Numbered from the stretch's first letter, positions 43,229-52,339 are shown. The stretch: DNA of 64,000 nt from a bacterium D16-56 (GCA_003611875.1 RAYY01000001.1:310001-374000), one strand, 5' to 3'. Notes: a model not told the origin generated them from the letters alone. A program made the numbers and translations.

Positions 43229-44083
43229 TCACCCTTCTTCCCCTGGCTTTCTCGGCACATTCGGACAGTCGCTGAGGATCTGCCCGTCCCGAAACCGGAT
43301 AATCCGCTCCGTAAACGCCGCGATCTCCTCCTCATGAGTCACAACCACCACCGTAGTCCCCTCCTTATGAAGCTGGGAAAACAGCTCCATAATCTCAACA
43401 GAAGCCGCTGTATCCAGATTTCCTGTAGGCTCGTCAGCCAGCAGGAGAGGCGGCTCATTTGCCAGTGCACGGGCAATGGCCACTCTCTGACGCTGGCCGC
43501 CGGACAGTTCATTAGGCATATGCTCTGCCCGCTTTCCAAGGCCCACCCGCTCTAAAAGCTCCCTGGCCCTCTGCTCCCGAAACCGTTTATTCTTGCGGGC
43601 ATAGGTCATAGGCAGCTCTACATTTTTAAGAGCCGAGGTTCTGGAGATCAGATTAAATGACTGAAAGACAAATCCGATCTTCCTGTTCCGTATCAAAGAC
43701 AGCTCATCTGGATTCATAGCCGCCACATCCACCCCGTCCAGATAATAATGGCCCATGGAAGGCCGATCCAAGCATCCCAAAATATTCATGAGCGTAGATT
43801 TTCCTGATCCGGACTGACCCATGATTGCCACAAATTCCCCCCGGTGTATGGTCAAGTTGATTCTCTTTAATCCTAATACCTTTAAAGCCCCTGTATCATA
43901 GATCTTCACCAGATCCTCCAGGTGAATCAGCTCCTCGCTGACATTTTCCGTTATGTATTCCGGAAGCTTTTGATTCTTCTTAAGCCCTTTTATCCATGCG
44001 CCGGAAAGCTTCGGCAAAGCTTTCCCTGGCTTATGCATCCTGTCAGGCTTTTCCTTTATATTTCCACGATTCAACAGTCCCAT
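43229..44083 (-). CDS. MacB/LolD-type ABC transporter ATPase
   Basis: A 284-aa ATPase that drives the two FtsX-type permeases. It has Walker A GQSGSGKST, Q-loop FVFQSFNLI, signature LSGGQRQRVAIARAL, Walker B LLLADEPTGNLD and switch His VVVVTHE. An unusual N-terminal extension of about 50 residues (basic, KGLKKNQKLPEYI) precedes the ATPase fold. GGAGG sets the first ATG, so the extension is probably real. It follows the adaptor gene by 16 bp. Confidence 0.94.
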   Translation of the reverse strand: MGLLNRGNIKEKPDRMHKPGKALPKLSGAWIKGLKKNQKLPEYITENVSEELIHLEDLVKIYDTGALKVLGLKRINLTIHRGEFVAIMGQSGSGKSTLMNILGCLDRPSMGHYYLDGVDVAAMNPDELSLIRNRKIGFVFQSFNLISRTSALKNVELPMTYARKNKRFREQRARELLERVGLGKRAEHMPNELSGGQRQRVAIARALANEPPLLLADEPTGNLDTAASVEIMELFSQLHKEGTTVVVVTHEEEIAAFTERIIRFRDGQILSDCPNVPRKPGEEG

Positions 44084-44099
44084 TAGCTATCCTCCGCTG

Positions 44100-45425
44100 T
44101 CATTGAACCGGGGATGCTGCAACGGTCATGCCATCCTCCAGAAAAGCCATAGGCGAAGCAATATAGAAAAGCCCTTCTGTCAGGCCATCCCCCTTCACTT
44201 CCACCTCCACGTCACTTTCCACTCCGGTCTCCACAGGAATCATTTTCACCACATTATTTTCCACTGAAGCCAGATAAGTGCCTCCTTCCTTTTCAATCAA
44301 AGCTCCCATGGGCACCACCCAGGTATCCTTTGACTCATTAAGCACAATCTGCGCCCTGGCCGTAATCCCTGCAATCAACTTGGTATTTTTGTTCTGGATC
44401 TGAATCGTAGTAGGAATGACCCTTTCTGTGGAGCCGCCTCCCTTTTCCTCACCTGTAGGAGAAATGGAGGTTATGAGCCCTTCTTCTGTCTCCCCGCCAA
44501 GAATATCCGCCGAGATCTCTGCCTTCTGCCCCACCTTTACCTTGCCGATGGAATACTCGCTGACATTGATCTTCATTTCCAGTTTTTCCAGGTTATCAAT
44601 CACAAATAAAGGCCGGTCATCATCCACGGTATCCGCAAAACGTCCGACCCTGGAGTTTACCCTCACAACCGTGCCGTCAATGGGGCTTTTCACCTCCACA
44701 TCCTCCAGCTCCTTTTTCTTCTTCTCCAGCTCAAACTCCGCATTCCGAATCCTTAAGTCATAGGACTCATTAGCCGCCGGCTTCCCGCCCTGAAGATGAA
44801 ATGCCGAAACTTGTCTTGACGCTTCTGCCAGCACGTCCCTGGCCGCCTCCAGCTCCATCTGGGAAACATCGCCTCCCGCATAAAGCATAGCCTTTCGGTC
44901 ATAATCCCTCTTTGCCGCCAGTTCATCCTGCCTGGCCTTTGCATACCCGATCTCAGCCTGAAGCTGTGCTTCATTCCTCTCTGCAACTGCCAGATTATAG
45001 GCGTTCTGCGCTATTTCCACCTCTTTCTGCACATCTTCCGAGTCCAGCCGGGCAAGCACCTGTCCTGCTGTCACCTTATCCCCTTCCTTTACAAGAATCT
45101 CCAGGATCTCCGCATGAAGGCGGGATACCACTTCTGCACTGTCTGTACCGGAAACAGGGCCGCTGATGGAAAGCACCTCCTCCACGTCTCCCTTCTCAAG
45201 AGGAACTGTGGAAACCATCACTGCCCCGTCGTTTCCTCCCCCCTTCATCTTCATCACCACAAACAGAGCAGCAGCCACAGCCACCACTCCTACAACAATC
45301 TTCCTTCTCCTGCTCCAGTTCTTCCATCCCTTAAGCTTCCCTGACTTTTTCTTTCCCTTCTTTTTCCCCGTCCCATCCTCTGCCATCAACTCCGCCAACC
45401 CCTTCTCAAATTCCTGGTCTGTCAT
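44100..45425 (-). CDS. MacA/HlyD-type efflux adaptor
   Basis: A 441-aa membrane fusion protein. It starts with an acidic cytoplasmic segment and a Lys-rich stretch (KKKGKKKSGKLKG), one transmembrane helix (IVVGVVAVAAALFVVMKM), then a biotinyl-lipoyl half (LHAEILEILVKEGDKVTAGQVLARLD), a coiled coil and the second half (VKSPIDGTVVRVNSRVGRF). In Gram-positive cells such adaptors dock the MacB-type complex without an outer-membrane channel. I chose the ATG at 45425, six bases after AGGAG. First gene of a four-gene operon. Confidence 0.92.
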   Translation of the reverse strand: MTDQEFEKGLAELMAEDGTGKKKGKKKSGKLKGWKNWSRRRKIVVGVVAVAAALFVVMKMKGGGNDGAVMVSTVPLEKGDVEEVLSISGPVSGTDSAEVVSRLHAEILEILVKEGDKVTAGQVLARLDSEDVQKEVEIAQNAYNLAVAERNEAQLQAEIGYAKARQDELAAKRDYDRKAMLYAGGDVSQMELEAARDVLAEASRQVSAFHLQGGKPAANESYDLRIRNAEFELEKKKKELEDVEVKSPIDGTVVRVNSRVGRFADTVDDDRPLFVIDNLEKLEMKINVSEYSIGKVKVGQKAEISADILGGETEEGLITSISPTGEEKGGGSTERVIPTTIQIQNKNTKLIAGITARAQIVLNESKDTWVVPMGALIEKEGGTYLASVENNVVKMIPVETGVESDVEVEVKGDGLTEGLFYIASPMAFLEDGMTVAASPVQ

Positions 45426-45467
45426 CTCAAACTCCTTTTCCGTCCTTTCTCCCCAAATCCTTCTCCT

Positions 45468-45510
45468 CCCACCCCACCCCACCCTACCCTACCCTACCCT
45501 ACCCTATCCT
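45468..45510 (-). repeat. Telomere-like GGGTA/GGGGT repeat, potential G-quadruplex
   Basis: The minus strand reads five GGGTA-type units then three GGGGT-type units without interruption. It lies exactly where the macA transcript should begin and fills its 5' untranslated region. Runs of three or four Gs with 1-2-nt loops can fold into G-quadruplexes in DNA or RNA. Confidence 0.92.
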
Positions 45511-45534
45511 ACTCCCTTTTTTTCCATCTGTCAA
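45506..45534 (-). promoter_or_regulatory. Promoter of the macA operon, fused to the G-repeat
   Basis: TTGACA, 17-nt spacer, TAGGAT on the minus strand. The -10 box is itself the edge of the GGGTA repeat, so initial transcription runs through G-triplets. Confidence 0.7.
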
Positions 45535-45604
45535 TTCATTTTACCCCCATCTTGTCCCCCTCCCCAAGCCCACCAACAGCAGCCTCCAAAAGCCCACCCC
45601 CGGA

Positions 45605-45810
45605 GTGCCAAGGGATGAGGACAGGGTCCGGCGGTATTTGCAGGTTTTGCTGTATCTTAGGGAAAAAGGCGGCAGTTGTACGACTCCGTCACGATAGCGG
45701 CTGTGCCTGACACAGCCGCGTAAGACACCCTCACCGTGACTGTTGTCTTTTTCCCTTAGAGACAGCAGAACCGAAACCCTGAGCCGAACCCTGTCCTCAT
45801 CCCCTGGCAC
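45605..45810. repeat. 206-bp imperfect palindrome
   Basis: The outer arms (GTGCCA, GGGATGAGGACAGGGT and their complements) match over about 28 bp with two mismatches. Middle arms (GGTTYTGCTGT, AGGGAAAAAG) also pair, and the centre is a perfect 9-bp hairpin GCGGCTGTG-CCTGA-CACAGCCGC (45697-45719). All levels share the same centre near 45708. It occupies most of the 446-bp gap before macA and has no coding potential I trust. It could be a small non-autonomous element or a structured RNA. Confidence 0.85.
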
Positions 45811-45871
45811 ACCTGCGCTACTCTTCCCAGGCTGCGTCCCTCTCACCACCTCCACCGGCATCAAAAATCCT

Positions 45872-48217
45872 TCACTCTCTCTCCCAAATATACCCCGGTA
45901 CTCTTCCCTCCGGAAAGCTCACCGGCACACTCACATTCCAATTCCCCTCCTCTCCATCCTCATAGCTCTTATCCAAATCCTCCCCCGACTCCGGCTCCCA
46001 AGCCATCAAACAAACCTTCAGCTCCTCCGCCCTATAAAACGGATTATAATAACACAAGGCCCTTGACACCAGCACCTGCCGAAGCTCCGAAACCTTCTCC
46101 TTATCCCGGATATGAAACCGTATCTCCGGTCTCAGCTCCTCATACTCCTCATCAAAAAACTCTGGATCCATATTCCCAATATACTCCTGATAACCCCTCA
46201 CAAAGCTATCATCCAGCTCCACCCGGACTGCCCTCACATCCAGACCGTCCAGATACCCGCCACATGAAACACCCTGATCCTCCAAAAGCCTGATCGTCTC
46301 CGTAAAGGACGGATACACCGGATAAAAATCCCGGTCCCATAAATCGTTCCTGGCCCAAGACCCATATCTTCCATTCTTCCGATACCACTCCTCAGCCCTG
46401 TCTCCCAAAGCCTCCTGCCTTTCCCACCAATCCATAGCCTCATCATCAGCAGGCTTGCAGAATCGAATCAATCCCACAGGCGCCTCATTCTCCATCCTCT
46501 CCACCGTCATAGCCTGAAACTCTCTCTGATAGGTCTCCAGAAACTGCGCCTTTTCCTGCTCTGACAAAGTATCCATACAAATCTCCTGTTTCTTACTGTC
46601 ATCCTTCGCATATTCTCCCCGGAAGCGGACCGAAGACACCTGATCCGCTGTCAAGGACAGCAAAGGAAAGACCCCTTTCTGATAATCCTCATTCTCATAC
46701 AATCTCCAGATTATTGGCTGCACCCTCTCACTGCTGATCGGCATATGATAAATACGGCTTACCTTTCTTCCGCTGTTTAAGGTATAACAGATCTCCACCG
46801 TGCTCCAAACCACATTGCTGTCCGCCACACTCCAGCTATCCACATAGCTCCCGAAACTGTCATTTTCCTCCAGACTCTCAATTCCCGCCGAAGCAAGGGC
46901 CAGCAGATTCTCCGTATCATGATACTTCATATTTTTCATAACATTTTCACGAAGCGAATACTCATCCACCCATTCGTAATGTCCATCCGGATACTGCTGT
47001 GTATATCCATAAGACACCCAGTCGGCCAGCGAGTCCACATTCACCGACGCCTCCCGAATCTGCCCTGCCTTCGGAAGATACCGGTCATATCCCAGCAGAT
47101 CAAACCGAAACACCATCATAATCAAAACCGACACCGCCAGGCAGCATACCAGCTGCAGCTTGTGAGAAAACAATTTCCGAAAATCAAAATGATAAATGAT
47201 CTCCACCACACAGTGGCAGATTCCTCCGCCGAACACAATTCCGAAAATCCCCCAGCCCATAGAGCTGCGCACAACATAGAAAAACAGACCCAGCCCCATG
47301 GCCGACAGTATGGTCAGCAAAATCCGGATAACCGGACAGGACACAGAAAACGCCATTGCCTTTCCTGCTGCCTCTGAGGGACGTTTCCGATACAAAACAC
47401 AGGCCAGCACTGCCAGGCACAAGGATACTACCCAGGCGACCAGCACCGGCACTGCCATTGACACCGGAACCTGATACTGCTGCCCGTTTCTTATTCCAAG
47501 CTGGTAAATGTATTCTGCAGCCGGCGACATCCGAATCCCATACATCAAAATACGCTCTGAAAAAATTCCCGGCAGATAGGAGGCATAGGTCTTAAAAAAA
47601 CTAGAAAAATACCCTACCAGGATTCCCACAGCCATAGGCATATAAGACGCAAACACCACCGCTCCCAAAAATCCGATGACCAGATGCCCTGTCATCATGG
47701 CTGCCACCACCACGGTAGCATACATTAAAATAAAGTACGTAATATGGAGTCCATAGGCAGCCAGCGCCACCTGCCACAGCCTCATACCGTTTGCCCCGTT
47801 GGAGATTCCCACCAGCACGGCAAGAACCTGGCAGATTCCATACGGCACTGTCAAAATTAAAATTCCGTCCAGAAAGTTAACGGCAAACAGCTTTTCCCTT
47901 CTCACCGGAATCCCATGATAAAAATCCACCTTGCTTTTGGAGTTCAGAAACGAAAAGCTGCTGAGCCCGCAGATCAAAGAAGACAGCATCATGAAAAATA
48001 CGGTCATCCCACAATTAAAGGACAGCCACCGGACAAGCCCGGTCTCATAGCTGGCCACTCCCTTGGCATGATCCATATATTCCTTAATCTCGCCTGCCGT
48101 AAATGCCGCCACCACGGGATAGAACAAAAAGAACCCCAAACTAAGCAGCGCCACTGCCCAGATCCGTCTTTTCAAATCCTCCCTCATCAGCTTAAAAAAT
48201 AAGTTTCTTGATGTCAT
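45872..48217 (-). CDS. Large ABC transporter membrane protein
   Basis: A 781-aa membrane protein, partner of the ATPase upstream. The N-terminal about 400 residues carry many hydrophobic helices (LLSLGFFLFYPVVAAF, VVVAAMMTGHLVIGFLGAVVFASY, VSVLIMMVFRFDLLGY); the C-terminal half is soluble and acidic (EDGEEGNWNVSV near the end). This resembles the bacteriocin/antibiotic-type permeases in YtrA-controlled operons. The start at 48217 lies 26 nt inside the ATPase gene, with GGAGG upstream of it. Substrate unknown. Confidence 0.82.
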   Translation of the reverse strand: MTSRNLFFKLMREDLKRRIWAVALLSLGFFLFYPVVAAFTAGEIKEYMDHAKGVASYETGLVRWLSFNCGMTVFFMMLSSLICGLSSFSFLNSKSKVDFYHGIPVRREKLFAVNFLDGILILTVPYGICQVLAVLVGISNGANGMRLWQVALAAYGLHITYFILMYATVVVAAMMTGHLVIGFLGAVVFASYMPMAVGILVGYFSSFFKTYASYLPGIFSERILMYGIRMSPAAEYIYQLGIRNGQQYQVPVSMAVPVLVAWVVSLCLAVLACVLYRKRPSEAAGKAMAFSVSCPVIRILLTILSAMGLGLFFYVVRSSMGWGIFGIVFGGGICHCVVEIIYHFDFRKLFSHKLQLVCCLAVSVLIMMVFRFDLLGYDRYLPKAGQIREASVNVDSLADWVSYGYTQQYPDGHYEWVDEYSLRENVMKNMKYHDTENLLALASAGIESLEENDSFGSYVDSWSVADSNVVWSTVEICYTLNSGRKVSRIYHMPISSERVQPIIWRLYENEDYQKGVFPLLSLTADQVSSVRFRGEYAKDDSKKQEICMDTLSEQEKAQFLETYQREFQAMTVERMENEAPVGLIRFCKPADDEAMDWWERQEALGDRAEEWYRKNGRYGSWARNDLWDRDFYPVYPSFTETIRLLEDQGVSCGGYLDGLDVRAVRVELDDSFVRGYQEYIGNMDPEFFDEEYEELRPEIRFHIRDKEKVSELRQVLVSRALCYYNPFYRAEELKVCLMAWEPESGEDLDKSYEDGEEGNWNVSVPVSFPEGRVPGYIWERE

Positions 48218-49091
48218 AGCCCACAACCTCCGTTTCACTGATAAAGATTTCCTCCAAGGACAGAGGAATGGTCTCATAAAATACGGGATTTGCTGTCTGC
48301 ATCACATGCTCGACCCGGCTTAGATCTCCCCGCACGGTCAAAGTCAGAAGCCTGCCCCTTCTCTCCGTCTTCATGATCTCCATTCCCACCAGTTCTTCTG
48401 GCTCCATGCCCTCTGCAAGTACGCACTGAACCTTATGAATGTTCATTTTCATCTCATCCAGATCCCGGCTGAGAAGGATCCCTCCCTTATGGAGAAGTCC
48501 CACATGATCGCAGATATCCTCCAGCTCCCGCAGATTGTGGGATGCAATAATGGGCGTCAGGTGGCGCTCCTGCATATCATTGGCAAAAATGCTCTTGACT
48601 GCCTGACGCATCACTGGATCCAGCCCGTCAAAGGTCTCGTCGCAAAACAGATAATCGGTTCCTGCACAGACGCCGCAGATCACGGACACCTGCTTTTTCA
48701 TCCCCTTGGAAAAGGTATTGATCTTACGGCTCTCATCCAAATCAAAGCTCCGCATCAGCCCATGAAACCGCTCCTTGTTAAAAGAAGGATACACGATCCT
48801 GTAATAAGCCATCATATCCCTGGGTGTAGAATTGCTGAAAAAATACTGGTCGTCTGATATATAGAAAAACTTTCTCTTGGCCTCCTCATTCTCAAACACC
48901 TCCATCCCGTCTATGGTAATGGTTCCTCCATCCGGCCTCAGCACTCCTGCTGCCATCCGAAGAAAGGTGCTCTTTCCTGCGCCATTGGTTCCGATCAGTC
49001 CAAACACACTGCCGTCCCGAATCTGGGCATTAATATGATCCACTGCCACAATATCATCAAACCGCTTTGTCAGGTTCACTGCCTCGATCAT
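48192..49091 (-). CDS. ABC transporter ATPase (YtrB type)
   Basis: A 299-aa ATPase with Walker A GTNGAGKST, a signature region reading TFSKGMKKQVSVICGV (a degenerate form common in this branch), Walker B DYLFCDETFDGLD and switch SHNLREL. A C-terminal extension of about 80 residues follows. It sits between the GntR regulator and the large membrane protein, overlapping the latter by 26 nt. Confidence 0.92.
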   Translation of the reverse strand: MIEAVNLTKRFDDIVAVDHINAQIRDGSVFGLIGTNGAGKSTFLRMAAGVLRPDGGTITIDGMEVFENEEAKRKFFYISDDQYFFSNSTPRDMMAYYRIVYPSFNKERFHGLMRSFDLDESRKINTFSKGMKKQVSVICGVCAGTDYLFCDETFDGLDPVMRQAVKSIFANDMQERHLTPIIASHNLRELEDICDHVGLLHKGGILLSRDLDEMKMNIHKVQCVLAEGMEPEELVGMEIMKTERRGRLLTLTVRGDLSRVEHVMQTANPVFYETIPLSLEEIFISETEVVGYDIKKLIF

Positions 49092-49106
49092 CCTGTCATC
49101 CCTCCT

Positions 49107-49580
49107 TTATTCACTCTCGACCCGCAGCGCTTCGCCGCTTTCCTGCCGGGATATGAAAGGCATGTTCACCGGCTCCTCCTGTACAGGCTCCTTCTCCCTG
49201 TCTTCGATTTCCCTCGGATGTCCGTCATATGCCTGACCGGCAGCCGTCACAAATTCGTCCCGCATCATGCCAATGGTCTTTGCCTCCTTAGCCAACCCCC
49301 CCAGCTTCTTTTCCATCTCCTCTTTTCTTGCCTGCCGTAGCTTGCGGATGCTTCCCACAAAGCTGCCCCGGCCTTTGATCGAATACGTATATCCCCTGCG
49401 CTCCAGCTCTCCGTAGGCACGCTGAATCGTATTGGGATTAATCGACAACTCCATGGCAAGGCTTCTCACAGAGGGCATCTGACTGTCCTCCTCCAAAATT
49501 CCCAGCATCATCAGCTCCTGAAGCCGTTCTGCCACCTGCTCATAGATTGGCCGGCTGTCTTTTAAATCCAGCAGAATCAT
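49107..49580 (-). CDS. GntR regulator, YtrA subfamily
   Basis: A 157-aa regulator with an N-terminal winged helix (DSRPIYEQVAERLQELM, MPSVRSLAMELSINPNTIQRAY, RGRGSF-type wing GRGSFVGS) and a short C-terminal tail, the YtrA layout. These proteins repress their own ABC operon and are released by cell-wall antibiotics in some Firmicutes. A near-perfect palindrome lies 30 bp upstream. AAAGGAG precedes the ATG. First gene of the three-gene operon. Confidence 0.92.
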   Translation of the reverse strand: MILLDLKDSRPIYEQVAERLQELMMLGILEEDSQMPSVRSLAMELSINPNTIQRAYGELERRGYTYSIKGRGSFVGSIRKLRQARKEEMEKKLGGLAKEAKTIGMMRDEFVTAAGQAYDGHPREIEDREKEPVQEEPVNMPFISRQESGEALRVESE

Positions 49581-49610
49581 CTATATTCTCCTTTCTTTCC
49601 AGCCTTTGTT

Positions 49611-49643
49611 TATAAGTGTACTAACATTGTTAATACACTTATA
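49611..49643. promoter_or_regulatory. Operator of the YtrA-type regulator
   Basis: TATAAGTGTACTAAC-ATT-GTTAATACACTTATA: 15-bp arms with one mismatch, 30 bp ahead of the regulator start. GTGTACTAA-type dyads are typical of YtrA-family sites. Confidence 0.82.
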
Positions 49644-49699
49644 CCATACATTTCCACCCTGCACAAGAGCAAAATACTTAAGAAATTGTTAAATTCCAA

Positions 49700-49731
49700 A
49701 ACAAAAAGCCGGATTCCTCCGACCTTTTTGC
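49700..49731 (-). terminator. aroD terminator
   Basis: GGTCGGA/TCCGGC stem with AAAAA before and TTTTTGTTTT after on the minus strand, 16 bp past the aroD stop. Confidence 0.85.
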
Positions 49732-49746
49732 TTTTCCATATCCCTT

Positions 49747-50508
49747 CTACTCCAGATTCCGGTGAATTACCTCCAAAACCTCCGAAAGCTCCTTTGCCCC
49801 AGGCTGTCCGGGGGCAGATCTCTGTCCTATGGCACCAAAGGTAAGAGCCGAACCAAAGGTCTCTCCCACCAGCCGGCTGACCATGCCGATGGAGGACATG
49901 GACATGGTGACAATGGGACACTCCAAGGCCTGGCTCATCTCCAAGGTAACTGCAAGCAATGCCAGCACATCCCACTTTGACTGGGGCATTACCGCCAGCT
50001 TAGGGATATCTGCGCCGGCCTGATACATTTTCTGCAGGCGTCCCATCATCTCCTCCTTGGTAGGAGTCTTAAAAAATTCATGGCTGGACATCATCACCCG
50101 CACCCGCGCCCTGCGGGCTTCCTGAACCATCTGCCCGATTCGGTCCCCTGCGGTAAACAGCTCCAAATCCACCAAATCCACAGTCCCGCTTTTTATGGCA
50201 GCAAGATTCAGCTCTATGTACTCCTCAAAAGGCAGCGATTTCTCTCCGCCCTCCTTCTCTGTGCGGAAGGTAAATAAAAGCGGCATCTCTCCCAGAACCT
50301 GTCTTAGACAGCCGGCCAGCCGGATCACCTTCTCTGGGCTGGCAGCATCCTCATACCAATCCACCCGCCACTCCGCTATATCCACCGGAAGATCTGCAAA
50401 CCCCTTTGCTGCCTCTAAAATTCCGTCTGCCGAAGAAGCTACAATTGGTACACAAATCTTCGGTCTTCCCTGTCCGATTGCAATATTTCTTATCATCACT
50501 GGTTTCAT
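49747..50508 (-). CDS. aroD: 3-dehydroquinate dehydratase, type I
   Basis: Dehydrates 3-dehydroquinate in the shikimate pathway through a Schiff base. The 253-aa protein shows ICVPIVASS, EWRVDWYED, the catalytic His in MMSSHEFFKTP, the Schiff-base Lys in DIPKLAVMPQS and SMSSIGMVSRLVGETFGSALTFG. I set the start at 50508, behind GGGAGG; open frame upstream to 50697 has no homology. It is a single gene, not next to other aro genes. The gap 50509-50812 otherwise holds only the SASP terminator. Confidence 0.95.
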   Translation of the reverse strand: MKPVMIRNIAIGQGRPKICVPIVASSADGILEAAKGFADLPVDIAEWRVDWYEDAASPEKVIRLAGCLRQVLGEMPLLFTFRTEKEGGEKSLPFEEYIELNLAAIKSGTVDLVDLELFTAGDRIGQMVQEARRARVRVMMSSHEFFKTPTKEEMMGRLQKMYQAGADIPKLAVMPQSKWDVLALLAVTLEMSQALECPIVTMSMSSIGMVSRLVGETFGSALTFGAIGQRSAPGQPGAKELSEVLEVIHRNLE

Positions 50509-50721
50509 CCAAGTCCTCCCTTCCGGATCTATCCTATGCCTGTTTCTTCCTTTCCATGTTTTTGCAAAAAAAGTATACCACAAATCTCCTCTTTTGTATA
50601 CTCCCGGCATCCTCTGAGCCTGTTTCCAATCCTTTCCCAAGGCCCGGACACCATAGGCAGGCAAACAACATCGTCTGTTCCATTGCCCACTCTCCACAAA
50701 AAAACCATCCTGCAGAAATAA

Positions 50722-50766
50722 AAAGCCCCCTGACGAAGATTCCTTCGCCAGGAGACCCTTTTTTCA
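50722..50766 (-). terminator. SASP gene terminator
   Basis: Stem CTGGCGAAG-GAAT-CTTCGTCAG with flanking G/C pairs, followed by GGGGGCTTTTT on the minus strand. A T-run on the other side allows bidirectional use. Confidence 0.9.
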
Positions 50767-50812
50767 GATAATCTTTAATGACTGACAGCTTTTATTTGCA
50801 TTCTGCCGAAAT

Positions 50813-51019
50813 TTACTTGCCGGCCATCTGCTTTTCCTGAGCTTCGATCATCTTCTTGACCATATAACCGCCCACAGAACCATTCTGTGCGGAAGTCAGG
50901 TTGCCGTTGTAGCCGTTAGATAACGGAACTCCCAGTTCCTGCGCTACTTCCATTTTGAAACGATCCAGTGCCTCTTTTGCCTCCGGTACTTCAGCTCTGT
51001 TAGAAGATCTGCTTGCCAT
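50813..51019 (-). CDS. Alpha/beta-type small acid-soluble spore protein
   Basis: A 68-aa spore DNA-coating protein that shields DNA from UV and serves as an amino acid store at germination. Family marks: EALDRFKMEVAQELGVPL, NGYNGNLTSAQNGSVGGYMVKKMIEAQE. The start at 51019 has AAGGAGGG upstream and matches family length. Confidence 0.96.
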   Translation of the reverse strand: MASRSSNRAEVPEAKEALDRFKMEVAQELGVPLSNGYNGNLTSAQNGSVGGYMVKKMIEAQEKQMAGK

Positions 51020-51035
51020 GATAAAAGCCCTCCTT

Positions 51036-51120
51036 TTCTTGTTAGCCTGCCGTAAGGCAGGCTCTTTAGAAAAGTTCTGCCCCACGACATGTTTGTTTTT
51101 TGTTACGCTCATAGTATATG
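51036..51120 (-). promoter_or_regulatory. SASP leader hairpin and candidate sigma-G promoter
   Basis: A perfect 8-bp hairpin AGCCTGCC-TTAC-GGCAGGCT precedes the SASP ribosome binding site. About 50 bp further upstream CATATACTA resembles a forespore sigma-G -10 box; the -35 is not clear. The rest up to 51283 shows nothing. Confidence 0.45.
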
Positions 51121-51283
51121 TGTTCAAAAAAATAATACACTAGAAGCTTCTGCGTAATTTGTCAGAAATTTGAAACTTTTCATCATGGCTGGAAATTACA
51201 AAAAACTGCTTTATACTAATACATCGCTGCACTAATCTCGAAGTAAATAGTGCTTGATATTCGTGCCAGCCTTCCCATAGGAT

Positions 51284-52339
51284 CTACATGGTAGTAAAGC
51301 GGTAGATGGTGGTAGTTCTGTATTCTTCCCCTGCCTTCAAAAACGGCGACGGGAACTGCGGCTTATTGACAGCGTCCGGAAAATGCTGTGTCTCAAAGCA
51401 ATATCCGTGGCGGGCCTGATATTCCACCCCATCCTTTCCGATTCCATCCAGCATATTGCCTGTATAGAATTGTACCCCTGGCAGATCCGTATAAACCTCC
51501 ATCACACGTCCGCTGGCTTCGTCCACTGCCTTTAAGGACAAGGCCAGCTCTCCTGCCGGATGGTTCAGCGCCCAGTTATGGTCATATCCTTTTCCAAAAA
51601 TCAGCGGTTCATAGTCTGCTGCGATATCCTGCCCGATTGTCTTTAAGGAGGTGAAATCCATGGGAGTTCCCTTTACCGGAACCAGCTCTCCGGTGGGAAT
51701 GGAATCCTTATCTGTAACCGTGAAGAAATCCGCGTCGATCCACACCTTCTGATTCAGTACGCTGCCTGACTGATGGCCTGCAAGATTAAAATATGCATGA
51801 TTGGTAAAATTTGCCACTGTATCCGCATCTGCCTTCATAAAATAGTCCAGGCGAAGGCTGTTGTTCTTTGTCAGGGTATAACTTACATGAATATCGGCAT
51901 TTCCCGGATATCCCTGATCTTTGTCAGGGCTGAACAGCGAAAAGCAGATCCTGATGCCGTCCTCTGTCTCCTCCACCTTGGTATCCCACAGCCGGTCACG
52001 GTAATAGTTCAATCCGCTGTGCAGATTGTGATGGTCTCCTGAATTAACATCCAGGGTATAAGTATGACCGTTAAGCGTAAAGGATGCGCCGCCGACCCGG
52101 TTGGCATTGCGCCCTACAATCTCCCCCAAATGGCCGGATAAGGTCAGGCAGCCCTCTGCCGTTCCCCTGCCCAGAAGAACATCCTCCATCTTCCCGTTCT
52201 TGTCCGGCACGATCATAGAAAGCCAGATACCGCCCAAATTGGTAAATGACGCAGATACGCCGTTTTCATTGGTCAGGATGTATTTTTCTGCCTTCTCACC
52301 ATTCTTCAATGTGCCGAAGCCTTCCTTTTTCCACCCCAT
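51284..52339 (-). CDS. galM: Aldose 1-epimerase
   Basis: Interconverts alpha and beta anomers of aldoses such as galactose and glucose. The 351-aa beta-sandwich enzyme shows GRNANRVGGASFTLNG, DHHNLHSG, the catalytic His in FTNHAYFNLAG, FGKGYDHNWAL and PGVQFYTGNML. AAGGAGG precedes the ATG. It follows the RNA-repair-like operon by 139 bp but has its own promoter there. Confidence 0.96.
   Translation of the reverse strand: MGWKKEGFGTLKNGEKAEKYILTNENGVSASFTNLGGIWLSMIVPDKNGKMEDVLLGRGTAEGCLTLSGHLGEIVGRNANRVGGASFTLNGHTYTLDVNSGDHHNLHSGLNYYRDRLWDTKVEETEDGIRICFSLFSPDKDQGYPGNADIHVSYTLTKNNSLRLDYFMKADADTVANFTNHAYFNLAGHQSGSVLNQKVWIDADFFTVTDKDSIPTGELVPVKGTPMDFTSLKTIGQDIAADYEPLIFGKGYDHNWALNHPAGELALSLKAVDEASGRVMEVYTDLPGVQFYTGNMLDGIGKDGVEYQARHGYCFETQHFPDAVNKPQFPSPFLKAGEEYRTTTIYRFTTM

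Noticed and set aside
45468-45510. True telomere or replicon end
   Set aside because: The GGGTA repeat is internal, short and between genes of one chromosome-like region; nothing indicates a linear end.
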